A stretch of 64,000 bases of DNA from Confluentibacter citreus (GTDB lineage: Bacteria > Bacteroidota > Bacteroidia > Flavobacteriales > Flavobacteriaceae), in contig NZ_NIXN01000001.1 in NCBI RefSeq assembly GCF_002807055.1, forward strand, positions 62,001 to 126,000, given 5' to 3'. The stretch's first letter is position 1, and the number at the start of each line of letters is the position of its first letter. Both the position numbers and the translations under genes were made by a program. This document shows positions 1 to 8,871 of the stretch, piece by piece. Under the pieces are notes generated by a model. It did not search any database, was not told the DNA's origin, and saw nothing but the letters and a program-made list of their open reading frames with translations.

Positions 1-1355
1 TTTTCAGAAGGAATTCCTAAGCTTTTTTCTAGAATAGACAAATCTTTCTTTTCATTATCAATACTTTTGAAATAGTCGTTATGGTTTATTTCCTTTCGTG
101 TGCCATTAGTAATATATAAATCTTTGTTACCATCATTATCAAAATCAGCAAATAACGGTCCCCAGCTCCAGTCAGTTGATGTGGTTCCTGTAATTCCAGA
201 TACGTTTGTAAAATAAGGAACACCATCATCTGTATAAACCCCTGTGTTAACCTGCATCACATTATTCATGTATTGATAATGAAATCCAGCATCAACTACA
301 TCCCAAAATAATTGAGGGTTCATACTTGCCATATTGGCCTTTTTTCTACGGTTATTGTTGGCATCCATATCTACCTGAAATATGTCAAGGTGGCCATCAT
401 TATTTATGTCGGCTATATCGGCACCCATACCATAAAATGCGGTGTGTGGTGATGCTTGTTTGGTAACTTCTTTAAACGTACCATCTTGATTGTTAATGTA
501 AAAATAGTCAGGTGAATTAAAATCGTTAGAAACATATATATCAGCCCAACCATCATTATTTACATCACCTACAGTAGCACTTAAAGAAAGTCCAAAGTTT
601 TTAACCCCCGCCTCATTTGTTACATTTACAAACTTTCCATTATCATTTCTATATAAATGATCAGAATCAATATCCTTAACATTATTCATGGCATATGTGT
701 AAACTTCTACAGGTGCAGAAAACGGTGTTGGCGGATAATTGGCTACATAAACATCCAGGTCACCATCGTTGTCATAATCAAAGAAAGTAGCTTGTACACT
801 ACTACCTTTGTCATCAAGACCATACTCGACAGCTCTTTCTGTAAAAGTTAAATCTCCATTATTAATAAATAATTGATTTTGTCTTGAACCCGATTGGCCA
901 CTAACAGAACAATAGATGTCCAACAACCCGTCATTATTTACATCGGCCATTGTAACACCCGTATACCAACGATTATCTCCTCCTACGCTGGCTTGTTCTG
1001 TAATATCTTCAAACTGAAGATTACCCTTATTTAAGTACAGTCTATTTTTAACCTGATTTCCTGTAAAATAAATATCTATTAAACCATCATTATTTATATC
1101 TCCAACAGCTACGCCACCACCCATATAAAGATAGCCATATGTAAAATAATTTAAAGTATCACTCTCTGTAAGTGTATTTATAAAATCAATTCCTGTTTTA
1201 GAAACCTCAAGCTTGCTAAATATTTTATTGGCGGCATCAGTAGTATCTGATTCCTCTTTTTTTACACAGTTTTGCAAAGTGGTAAATAAAAAGAGACCAA
1301 TACAAAATTTGAAAAAATATATAGATATTAATCTATTACATATTATTATTCTCAT
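1..1355 (-). CDS. FG-GAP/VCBS repeat lipoprotein (CRTAC1/UnbV-like), 3' end outside window
   Basis: The frame is open from an ATG at 1353-1355 down to the window edge, giving 451 residues with no stop, so the C-terminus is missing. The N-terminus is a lipoprotein signal with a probable lipobox ending at Cys30 (LQNC). The rest carries many calcium-loop motifs of FG-GAP/VCBS beta-propeller repeats, for example DINNDGLIDIY, DVNNDGLLDIY, DYDNDGDLDVY, DVNNDGWADIY and DFDNDGNKDLY. Proteins of this type in Flavobacteriia are usually about 1100 residues with an ASPIC/UnbV domain at the end, and often sit beside SusC/SusD pairs, as here. A surface-exposed binding role is inference; the substrate is unknown. 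A strong hairpin lies between susD and this gene, so its expression may be lower than that of susCD. Confidence 0.85.
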   Translation of the reverse strand, partial: MRIIICNRLISIYFFKFCIGLFLFTTLQNCVKKEESDTTDAANKIFSKLEVSKTGIDFINTLTESDTLNYFTYGYLYMGGGVAVGDINNDGLIDIYFTGNQVKNRLYLNKGNLQFEDITEQASVGGDNRWYTGVTMADVNNDGLLDIYCSVSGQSGSRQNQLFINNGDLTFTERAVEYGLDDKGSSVQATFFDYDNDGDLDVYVANYPPTPFSAPVEVYTYAMNNVKDIDSDHLYRNDNGKFVNVTNEAGVKNFGLSLSATVGDVNNDGWADIYVSNDFNSPDYFYINNQDGTFKEVTKQASPHTAFYGMGADIADINNDGHLDIFQVDMDANNNRRKKANMASMNPQLFWDVVDAGFHYQYMNNVMQVNTGVYTDDGVPYFTNVSGITGTTSTDWSWGPLFADFDNDGNKDLYITNGTRKEINHNDYFKSIDNEKKDLSILEKSLGIPSE

Positions 1356-1392
1356 GGTAAATATTTGTATTTATAATATAAAGTAAAGATAA

Positions 1393-1421
1393 AAAGCAGC
1401 GTATATAAAATACGCTGCTTT
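1393..1421 (-). terminator. hairpin terminator or attenuator after susD
   Basis: Positions 1393-1404 and 1410-1421 form a 12-bp perfect stem (AAAGCAGCGTAT with its complement) around a 5-nt AT loop. On the minus strand it is followed by a T-rich but interrupted run. It lies between susD and the FG-GAP gene, so it may end or attenuate the susCD transcript. Confidence 0.65.
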
Positions 1422-1466
1422 AATTTAAACTAACTCAAAATAAATTAACTAATAATATCCAAAATT

Positions 1467-2966
1467 TTAATACCCAGGATTCTGATCTTCTGGCCCTATA
1501 GCTTCATTCGAATCTATTTCTCTTCTTGGAATGGGCCACAAAGCGTGTATGGCTTGATATCCTTGACCTGACAATTCAGTAGCAGCTAATCCCCATCTTA
1601 CTAAATCATTAAAACGTGATTGCTCGCCTGCTAATTCTACTCTTCTTTCATGAATGATAGCTTCAAAAACCGCAGGTGCTGCTAGTCCAAGTGGTAAAGC
1701 AGGTAACATAACGCTTGGTCTTTGTCTAACTTGATTTATATAACCAATTGCAGCATTTTGACTACCACCTGGTCTCTTATTCTCACATTCTGCCATCATC
1801 AACAAAACATCAGCATATCTTATATATTTGAAATTGATACTAGAGTCAGTATTCTCATTCAAACGTTTGTAATAATTTTGATATTTCTTCCATCCAGCTG
1901 CTCTTACAAATCCTGGTACTGTTAAGTCGGCTGCTAACACAGTTCTTCCTCCGGTGCCACCAAAGAAATCTCCAGCAACATAAAAAGTATCATCAAATCT
2001 TGTATCACCAGTTTCATATTCAGCAAGTAAGTCATCTGCAGGATATGTATTAAACCAATCGTTAAAACCATATTCTTGTCCGCGAAGTGTAGACTCATTA
2101 GCTCCTGCACCACTAACACTACTGTTCCATAAAGCACCAGCACCTAATGTTTGATCATATTCAATTTCAAATATTGATTCTACACCATGCTCTGTTTCAT
2201 CCATGAAGTTATCATAAAAATCAGGCTCTAATGAAAATAGACCATTCAATTTATTAAACTCTGCCAAAGCTAAATCATACTCTTCTTGGTATAAATATAC
2301 TTTACCCAATAATGCGATAGCAGCCTGTTTTGTAGCTCTACCATTCACTTCAACTCCTTTATCCATTAAAGCGGTTGAAGCACTTTGTAAGTCTGTTATG
2401 ATTAAATCATAAACAGCTGCTTTAGGAGATTTAGGCACACCATCTGTAGTAGTTGGAATATCAGTTATTAAAGGTATATCACCCCATCTGGTAACCAAAA
2501 GAAAGTTATACAAAGCTCTTAAAAACTTTGCTTCTCCAATAAATTTATCCTTTTTTGCTTGACTTATTGGAGCCTCATTTATAGCTTCAGCATTTCCTAT
2601 AACAAAATTTGCTTTATTTATACCTCTATAACAGCTTTCCCAATAATCACCAATATTACCATGGTTAGCATCAAAGGTGAATTCTAAATATTGTCTTTTG
2701 TCAGCTTCTAACTGTGGATTGCCACCAGCATCACCACCCATTAAATCGTACATGAAAAAATAGGCTCTTGAGAACAAACCTATAGTTTGTAGATTAGCAT
2801 AGGCTGCATTTACAGAAGATTGAATTTGAGCTTCTGTTCTAAAAAAAGTTTCAGGAGATAACTCATTCGGGTTTACCAATTCCAAATCTTTTGTACTACA
2901 AGCACTTATTATCACAATGGCAATGCACATTGAGAAAAATGCAAAAATAATTTTGTGTGTTTTCAT
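1467..2966 (-). CDS. SusD/RagB family outer-membrane nutrient-binding lipoprotein
   Basis: A 499-residue protein with a lipoprotein signal and lipobox IISAC (acylated Cys23). The N-terminal helical part has SusD-like features (ELSPETFFRTEAQIQSSVNAAYANLQ) and TPR-like helices (FLRALYNFLLVTRWGDIPLI). The C-terminal half holds the SusD-family stretches YIRYADVLLMMAEC, INQVRQR and HERRVELAGEQSRFNDLVRWG, and it ends PIPRREIDSN...QNPGY, typical of RagB/SusD proteins. Length matches the family. It sits 16 nt after the SusC gene on the same strand and should form the lid of that transporter. Whether the ligand is a glycan or a peptide cannot be told from sequence alone. Confidence 0.96.
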   Translation of the reverse strand: MKTHKIIFAFFSMCIAIVIISACSTKDLELVNPNELSPETFFRTEAQIQSSVNAAYANLQTIGLFSRAYFFMYDLMGGDAGGNPQLEADKRQYLEFTFDANHGNIGDYWESCYRGINKANFVIGNAEAINEAPISQAKKDKFIGEAKFLRALYNFLLVTRWGDIPLITDIPTTTDGVPKSPKAAVYDLIITDLQSASTALMDKGVEVNGRATKQAAIALLGKVYLYQEEYDLALAEFNKLNGLFSLEPDFYDNFMDETEHGVESIFEIEYDQTLGAGALWNSSVSGAGANESTLRGQEYGFNDWFNTYPADDLLAEYETGDTRFDDTFYVAGDFFGGTGGRTVLAADLTVPGFVRAAGWKKYQNYYKRLNENTDSSINFKYIRYADVLLMMAECENKRPGGSQNAAIGYINQVRQRPSVMLPALPLGLAAPAVFEAIIHERRVELAGEQSRFNDLVRWGLAATELSGQGYQAIHALWPIPRREIDSNEAIGPEDQNPGY

Positions 2967-2982
2967 AAATTTTTTTTTTTAA

Positions 2983-5900
2983 TTAAAATGTAAGTTGAAG
3001 ACCTAGTAAATACGTCTTAGGCTGTGGATATGCACCTCTATCTATACCATAGTCAAATAAAGCACCACTAGCAATTTCAGGATCCAAACCAGAATACTTA
3101 GTGATAGTAAACACGTTTTGACCACTCACATAAATTCTGAATTTAGAAAACATCTCTTTACCAAACATATTATTAGGTAATGTATAACCTATAGTAAGGT
3201 TTTTAAGTCTTGTGAAAGAAGCATCTTCTAAATAACGTGTAGATATTGCAAGATTTTGAGGTGCTCCTCCTGCTCTAGGCACTGAGTTAGAAGTACCAGG
3301 ACCGGTCCATCTATTTAAAACACCTACTCCAGCATTAAATAACCTTGGCATACCCTCAAGATCATATATATTGGTGTTCATTAAATCTCTACCAACTAGC
3401 CCAGTAAAGAATACGTTAAAATCCCAATTTTTATAAGTAGCATCTAAGTTTAAACCAAATGTAAGATCTGGATTGGCATTACCAATAATTGTTTTATCGC
3501 TGTTATTTATAAGACCATCACCATTTAAATCTTTGTATCTTATATCTCCTGGTTGTACTGTAGTTTGGCCTGGATTAGCAGTAAATACAGCATCTACCTC
3601 AGCTTGTGTTTGATAAATACCATCCATTACTAAACCAAAGAAATGAAATAAAGGCTGACCTTCAACAACTCTTGTGATGTTTTCGCCTTCAAAACCTCCT
3701 CCGTTTAACTCTTGTATTGTACCACCTAAAGATTTAGCAGTATTTTTACTGGTTCCTAAATTTAAATTTGCAGACCATTTAAAATCGCCTTCACGATCAT
3801 TATATCCTAAACTTAACTCAAAACCTGTAGTTTCAACAGAACCAACATTCCTAGTTTGATTACCTGCATTGATACCTAATGATGTAGGTGTAGGCACACT
3901 AAGTAATAAATCATCACTAGTATTTACATAGTATTCAAGTGCTGCAGTTACCTTTTCGTTAAAAAGTCCTACATCCAAACCAATATTTGATTGCACTGTT
4001 TGCTCCCACTTTAAATTAGGATTTGGTAATCCAGCAGATGTTGTACCAACAGCATTCACACCACCTATTGGGTATTGAAAATTATCAGTTAGTGTAGCAC
4101 TATATAAATAATTTCCAATTCTGTCGTTACCTGAAGTACCGTGACTACCTCTTAATTTTAAAGTACTAAATGCTGAGTCGCTCATGAAATCTTCTTTAGC
4201 AATGTTCCAGCCTAAAGACACAGAATAGAAACTACCCCAACGATTATTAGCTCCAAATCTTGATGAGGCATCACGTCTGATAGAACCTGATGCAATATAC
4301 TTATCCATGTAATTGTAATTCAACCTTGCTAAATACCCTAATCTATTATATTCATTAGAGTTACTACCCAAATTTGAATCTTGGTTTGAAAGTTCAATAA
4401 CATCGTTAGTTATATTATTTCTACTAGTTCCATTTATGCTACTGAATGTATTTTCATATTTCTCACTAAGTAATAACAATTCAAAATTATGAGCATCTGC
4501 AAGAGTTTTCTTGTAAGTCAAACTATTAGTATATATGATTGTTTGCCCAGAAGATCTATTTCTGTTGATATTTGCAAAAGCCTGATTGTGAGTTGCTCCT
4601 AAACTATCATCATTAAATGATGGAGTAAACGTAAAGTTGTTTGTACTGAAATAATCCAAACCTACTTGAGTTTTAAATTCTAAACCTTCAACAATCTCTA
4701 ACGTAGCATAGATATTTCCAATAAGACTAAATCCATTATTCAATCTAGAACCATTTCTCATGATTCTTACTGGATTTTCTGCATCTTGTCCATCACCCGC
4801 ACTATTAGGTCCTTGAAAACCTCCTGGATTATTAGGGTTATATACATTATAATATGGTGCCATTTTAATAGCATGCTCTAATAATGAACGTCCTCCAGCT
4901 CCAATTTCTGGCATGGTGGAATTAAAGTTAGCAGACATTGTTTGTCCTACTTTTACTCTTCCTAAATCAAAATCACTATTTCCTCTGAAAGTGAACCTTT
5001 CGAAACCTGTCTCTATAATAATACCTTCTTTTTCAGCATAACCCGCAGAAAATCTAAAAGTACTTTTTTCGCTACCTCCAGAAACCGCAAAATCATAATT
5101 CTGTACTAAACCACTTTGGTATAATTCATCTTGCCAATTTGTGTTTACTCCAGATTGCGATGCCGGTGTAGTTGGTACTACTCCAAATGCCTCTTGAGCG
5201 AATTGTAAATATTGGGCTGTATTCAATACATCATATCGTTGATTTTGTACTTGAAACCCTGTAAATACGTTAGCGGAGAATTGAGTTACTCCTTTTTTAC
5301 CTTTTTTGGTTGTAACAATAATAACACCATTAGATCCTTGTGATCCATATACAGCAGTAGTTGATGCATCTTTTAAAACGTTAACCGATTCGATATCGTT
5401 TTGGCTAATACCAGAAAGATTGCCAACAATAACCCCATCAATTACATACAATGGTGCATTGTTACCAAAAGTACCTAGACCCCTTATAGTAACAGATGGC
5501 TCAGTACCAGGAGATCCAGTATTTACAACTAAAACACCCGCTGCACGACCTTGTAATGCCTCAACTGGATTTGCTACAGGAATTGCAGCAATTTCCTCTG
5601 TTTTAATACTGGAAATAGCTCCAGTAACAGATGCTCTACTTTGAGAACCATAACCTACAACAACAACCTCATCAAGAGCTTGTAAATCTTCGACTAGTGA
5701 AACGTTAACAGTTGTTTGTCCATTTACAGGAATCCTTTGGGTAACAAACCCAACATAACTGATTACAAGTGTTGCATTAGAAGCCACATTAGACAATGTG
5801 TACTTACCGTCAAAATCGGTAGCAGCTCCATTCGAAGTACCATCAACAACAACAGTTACACCAGGTAATGGTCCATTTTGGTCAGACACAGTACCGGAAA

Positions 5901-6000
5901 CCCTAATTTGTGCATTCATACCTGTACAAAACATAAACACAAGCAAAAGGAATCCTAAATGCTTAATGCCTTCTTTTTTAAAAAATAAAAATTTTGTCAT
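2983..6000 (-). CDS. SusC/RagA family TonB-linked outer-membrane transporter
   Basis: A 1005-residue TonB-dependent receptor. After a signal peptide (about residues 1-30) comes a carboxypeptidase-D regulatory-like domain (about 32-110; IRVSGTVSDQNGPLPGVTV), then the SusC hallmark DEVVVVGYGSQ at the start of the plug, the plug itself (EALQGRAAGVLV, IRGLGTFGNNAPLYVIDGV, NDIESVNVLKDASTTAVYG, GVIIVTTKKG), and a large beta-barrel ending LLGLQLTF with the usual C-terminal aromatic residue. It is the first gene of the susCD unit and should import the ligand bound by SusD using TonB energy. A good flavobacterial promoter lies about 100 nt upstream. No glycan-degrading enzyme is visible on this side within the window. 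Confidence 0.97.
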   Translation of the reverse strand: MTKFLFFKKEGIKHLGFLLLVFMFCTGMNAQIRVSGTVSDQNGPLPGVTVVVDGTSNGAATDFDGKYTLSNVASNATLVISYVGFVTQRIPVNGQTTVNVSLVEDLQALDEVVVVGYGSQSRASVTGAISSIKTEEIAAIPVANPVEALQGRAAGVLVVNTGSPGTEPSVTIRGLGTFGNNAPLYVIDGVIVGNLSGISQNDIESVNVLKDASTTAVYGSQGSNGVIIVTTKKGKKGVTQFSANVFTGFQVQNQRYDVLNTAQYLQFAQEAFGVVPTTPASQSGVNTNWQDELYQSGLVQNYDFAVSGGSEKSTFRFSAGYAEKEGIIIETGFERFTFRGNSDFDLGRVKVGQTMSANFNSTMPEIGAGGRSLLEHAIKMAPYYNVYNPNNPGGFQGPNSAGDGQDAENPVRIMRNGSRLNNGFSLIGNIYATLEIVEGLEFKTQVGLDYFSTNNFTFTPSFNDDSLGATHNQAFANINRNRSSGQTIIYTNSLTYKKTLADAHNFELLLLSEKYENTFSSINGTSRNNITNDVIELSNQDSNLGSNSNEYNRLGYLARLNYNYMDKYIASGSIRRDASSRFGANNRWGSFYSVSLGWNIAKEDFMSDSAFSTLKLRGSHGTSGNDRIGNYLYSATLTDNFQYPIGGVNAVGTTSAGLPNPNLKWEQTVQSNIGLDVGLFNEKVTAALEYYVNTSDDLLLSVPTPTSLGINAGNQTRNVGSVETTGFELSLGYNDREGDFKWSANLNLGTSKNTAKSLGGTIQELNGGGFEGENITRVVEGQPLFHFFGLVMDGIYQTQAEVDAVFTANPGQTTVQPGDIRYKDLNGDGLINNSDKTIIGNANPDLTFGLNLDATYKNWDFNVFFTGLVGRDLMNTNIYDLEGMPRLFNAGVGVLNRWTGPGTSNSVPRAGGAPQNLAISTRYLEDASFTRLKNLTIGYTLPNNMFGKEMFSKFRIYVSGQNVFTITKYSGLDPEIASGALFDYGIDRGAYPQPKTYLLGLQLTF

Positions 6001-6336
6001 AAAATTTAGTTTAATTTAGTTTTAGTAATTAATTAGTATTAATACTTAGTTATTAAATAAAATAAAATATGTCCTATTTTAACCAGAACATGTTTTATTT
6101 TGCCAAATATAGAAATTTTTTCAAACCAAACAACCGATTGCGTTAATTTTTTCAGTTTTTTTTCTTACTAACATTATGTTAAATTTTCAATAAGTTAATA
6201 ACAGAAATATGATTGTAATCTTTATTTGATAAGTTTGATTATGGCTTAAGCTATTGGATGATTTTTTTTGTATTTGTATTCTCATGAAAATATAAACACA
6301 GATGCAAGTGGATTCTTTAAAATATTTTGAATAAAA
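6001..6336. other. 336-nt intergenic region upstream of susC
   Basis: No supported gene. It holds the susC promoter at 6104-6133 and a susC leader of about 100 nt. It also lies downstream of the Kdo transferase gene, but I find no convincing terminator hairpin there. I see no riboswitch-like conserved pattern. Confidence 0.6.
6104..6133 (-). promoter_or_regulatory. flavobacterial promoter of susCD
   Basis: On the minus strand TTG (6133-6131), a 19-bp spacer, then TATATTTG (6111-6104). This fits the Bacteroidota consensus TTG-N17-23-TAnnTTTG. The predicted transcription start is near 6097, giving a leader of about 95 nt before susC. Confidence 0.75.
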
Positions 6337-7572
6337 TTACTGAGTTAAATATTCAATTATTTTGTTTGATGCTCCCTTGTTTTTTTTAATATAATTTGAA
6401 TTACTATAACCTGAAAGAAGACGTTTATTTGGATTTTCAATTAAGTGGGTTAAAATTGAGTTTAATTCATTTTGGTTAGAAATTGAAAAAACACCTGTAT
6501 TCTCAATCATCTCTTTGGCCTCAGGAAATTTTGAGTGATTGTTACCTATAATAATAGGTATGCCAAAGACGGCCGGTTCTAAAATATTATGCAATCCTGT
6601 TGTACCTACTGCTCCGCCAACAAAAGCAATATCAGCATAGCTATAAATTTTTGAAAGAATCCCAATAGTGTCAACTACAAACACTTTTGCTGTTTTAAGT
6701 TCATCATGGCTCATTTCTGAAAACAAAACAACTCCAACCCTTAGGCTTTCTTTAATACTCTTTATTTGATTTGGCTTAATATTATGAGGGGCAATAATGA
6801 ACTTTACATCTTTTGGACTTACATAATTTATATACTCAATAAGAAGAGCCTCGTCTTCTGGCCAAGTGCTTCCTGCAACAACACATAATTTGTCTTGCTT
6901 AAAGATTTCAATAAAATCTAAATTATTGTCTTGTTCTAACTGACTTGAAACTCTATCAAAACGCGTGTCACCAGAAACTGTAATATTATTATAGCCTATA
7001 GATTGTAATAATTTTTCAGAACTTTCTTTTTGGGTAAAAATATGCTCAAAAGCAAATAATGCTTCTCGCCTTGGTTTTCCGTAAAACTTAAAAAAAGATT
7101 GATTAGCTCTAAAGTTTGCCGAAATAAGAACAGCTCTTAATTTCCGCTTCTTTAATTCATTTAAAAAATTTGGCCAAATATCATATTTAACAAAAACGAT
7201 TAATTCTGGATTTACTATTCCTAAAAACCTTTTGGCATTATTTTTTGTGTCTAATGGCAAATAAATTACAACGTCAGCAATAGGTGAATTTTTTCTTATT
7301 TCATAACCTGACGGAGAAAAAAAACTAAGTACAATTTTATGGTTTTTATAATACTCCCTAATAACTGTAAATACAGGAAGTCCTTGTTCGTATTCTCCTA
7401 AAGATGCACAGTGAAACCAAAGCGCTTTATCGGTGGCTTTTAGATTGTCTTGAAGGGTTGTAAATGTATTTTTACGACCAATAATGCCTTTCTTTATTTT
7501 TTCATTAAAAGGCGCTGCACATTTTAAGCCAAAATGCACAAGATGAATACCAATATTATAGATAAAACCCAA
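6337..7572 (-). CDS. waaA: 3-deoxy-D-manno-octulosonic acid (Kdo) transferase
   Basis: A 411-residue GT30 glycosyltransferase that transfers Kdo from CMP-Kdo to lipid A precursor at the inner membrane. The N-terminus has a hydrophobic anchor (MGFIYNIGIHLVHFGLKCAAPF) followed by the family motif WFHCASLGEYEQGLPV, whose Glu is in the position of the catalytic base. The C-terminal half has VAGSTWPEDE, FIIAPHNI, FVGGAVGTTGLHNILEPA and the nucleotide-binding FGIPIIIGNNHSKFPEA. Length is as usual for the family. It is divergent from the aminotransferase/GalE pair, with which it shares a 144-nt intergenic region. Confidence 0.95.
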   Translation of the reverse strand: MGFIYNIGIHLVHFGLKCAAPFNEKIKKGIIGRKNTFTTLQDNLKATDKALWFHCASLGEYEQGLPVFTVIREYYKNHKIVLSFFSPSGYEIRKNSPIADVVIYLPLDTKNNAKRFLGIVNPELIVFVKYDIWPNFLNELKKRKLRAVLISANFRANQSFFKFYGKPRREALFAFEHIFTQKESSEKLLQSIGYNNITVSGDTRFDRVSSQLEQDNNLDFIEIFKQDKLCVVAGSTWPEDEALLIEYINYVSPKDVKFIIAPHNIKPNQIKSIKESLRVGVVLFSEMSHDELKTAKVFVVDTIGILSKIYSYADIAFVGGAVGTTGLHNILEPAVFGIPIIIGNNHSKFPEAKEMIENTGVFSISNQNELNSILTHLIENPNKRLLSGYSNSNYIKKNKGASNKIIEYLTQ

Positions 7573-7639
7573 TTTTTTTTCTTTGATGCTAAATTACATT
7601 TCTTTAAAATAAATTAATCAATTACGTGAATGAATTTTG

Positions 7640-7647
7640 TAATTTTG
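7640..7647 (+). promoter_or_regulatory. candidate -7 element for the aminotransferase/galE unit
   Basis: TAATTTTG fits TAnnTTTG. No TTG is found at the expected distance upstream, so only the -7 half is supported. It would give a leader of roughly 60 nt before the ATG at 7717. Confidence 0.4.
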
Positions 7648-7716
7648 TATGTCACTAAATCAAATTTTAGGAGTTATTAAAATTGACCATGCCTAAATGG
7701 TCTGTAATTTTTTTAG

Positions 7717-8871
7717 ATGAAGAAAATTCAAATGGTTGACCTGAAAGGTCAATACGCCCAAATTAAAGATGTTGTAAATAGTTCCATCCAAGAGGTTATT
7801 GAAACCACCACATTTATTAACGGCCCAAAAGTTCATGAATTTCAAAAAAATTTAGAACAGTATTTAAATGTTAAGCATGTTATTCCATGTGCCAATGGAA
7901 CAGACGCTTTGCAAATTGCTATGATGGGCTTGGGATTGAAACCTGGTGATGAAGTTATTACTGCCGATTTTACTTTTGCCGCAACTGTTGAGGTTATTGC
8001 TTTATTGCAATTAACACCTGTTTTGGTAGATGTCAATGAAGATGATTTCAACATCAATATCGATGCTATAAAAAAAGCCATATCCCCAAAAACCAAGGCT
8101 ATAGTTCCAGTGCATTTATTTGGACAATGTGCTAATATGGAAGCTATTATGGAGATTTCCAAAGCACACAACTTATATGTTATTGAGGATAACGCACAAG
8201 CCATTGGTGCTAATTATACTTATAAAAGTGGTAAAAAAGTAAAAGCTGGAACCATTGGACATGTAGGGGCAACCTCATTTTTCCCTTCAAAAAACCTGGG
8301 ATGTTATGGTGATGGTGGTGCTATTTTTACCAATGATGACAATTTAGCGCATACCCTTAGAGGCATAGTAAATCATGGCATGTATGAACGCTATCATCAT
8401 GATGTGGTTGGCGTTAACTCCCGTTTAGACAGCATTCAAGCTGCTGTATTGGATGCCAAACTACCATATTTAAATGATTATAATAAAGCTAGACAAAACG
8501 CTGCAAGAAAATATAATAACGCATTTGAAGGTATTGATGCCGTGGTTACTCCAAAAGTGACAATCGGCTGTTCTGCTATTTGCGATACTTGTGACTGCCA
8601 TGTGTTTCACCAATATACACTTCAATTAAAAGGGATTGATAGAGATGCTTTAGTAAAGCACCTAAACGAAAAATCAATTCCTTGTGGAGTTTATTATCCC
8701 ATTCCCCTTCACAATCAAAAGGCATATGCAGATTCTAGATATAATGAATCGGATTTTCCTGTGACAAATCGATTGGTTAAAGAAGTCATTTCATTGCCCA
8801 TGCATACGGAATTAGATGATGAACAAATTGAATACATAACCTCAACAATTATAAATTTTATAAATGGATAA
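7717..8871 (+). CDS. DegT/DnrJ/EryC1/StrS family PLP-dependent sugar aminotransferase
   Basis: A 384-residue aspartate-aminotransferase-fold enzyme that usually adds an amino group to a nucleotide-keto-sugar for surface polysaccharide. Visible family motifs are MVDLKGQY at the start, CANGTDALQIAM, DEVITADFTFAATVE, VPVHLFGQCANM, VIEDNAQAIGA, and the PLP-binding Lys192 in SFFPSKNLGCYGDGGA. The C-terminal substrate region has YYPIPLHNQKAY and SLPMHTEL. An unusual cysteine cluster (C285, C289, C292, C294) lies just before HVFHQYTL. The stop overlaps the start of galE by 8 nt, so the two are translationally coupled. The exact sugar substrate is unknown. Confidence 0.92.
   Translation: MKKIQMVDLKGQYAQIKDVVNSSIQEVIETTTFINGPKVHEFQKNLEQYLNVKHVIPCANGTDALQIAMMGLGLKPGDEVITADFTFAATVEVIALLQLTPVLVDVNEDDFNINIDAIKKAISPKTKAIVPVHLFGQCANMEAIMEISKAHNLYVIEDNAQAIGANYTYKSGKKVKAGTIGHVGATSFFPSKNLGCYGDGGAIFTNDDNLAHTLRGIVNHGMYERYHHDVVGVNSRLDSIQAAVLDAKLPYLNDYNKARQNAARKYNNAFEGIDAVVTPKVTIGCSAICDTCDCHVFHQYTLQLKGIDRDALVKHLNEKSIPCGVYYPIPLHNQKAYADSRYNESDFPVTNRLVKEVISLPMHTELDDEQIEYITSTIINFING

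Noticed and set aside
657-851. Open frame of 64 codons on the plus strand
   Set aside because: It lies antisense inside the FG-GAP gene, lacks any family motif and shows no start signal; it is a shadow.
5306-5644. 112-codon plus-strand frame inside susC
   Set aside because: Antisense to the conserved plug region of SusC; composition follows the SusC codons on the other strand.
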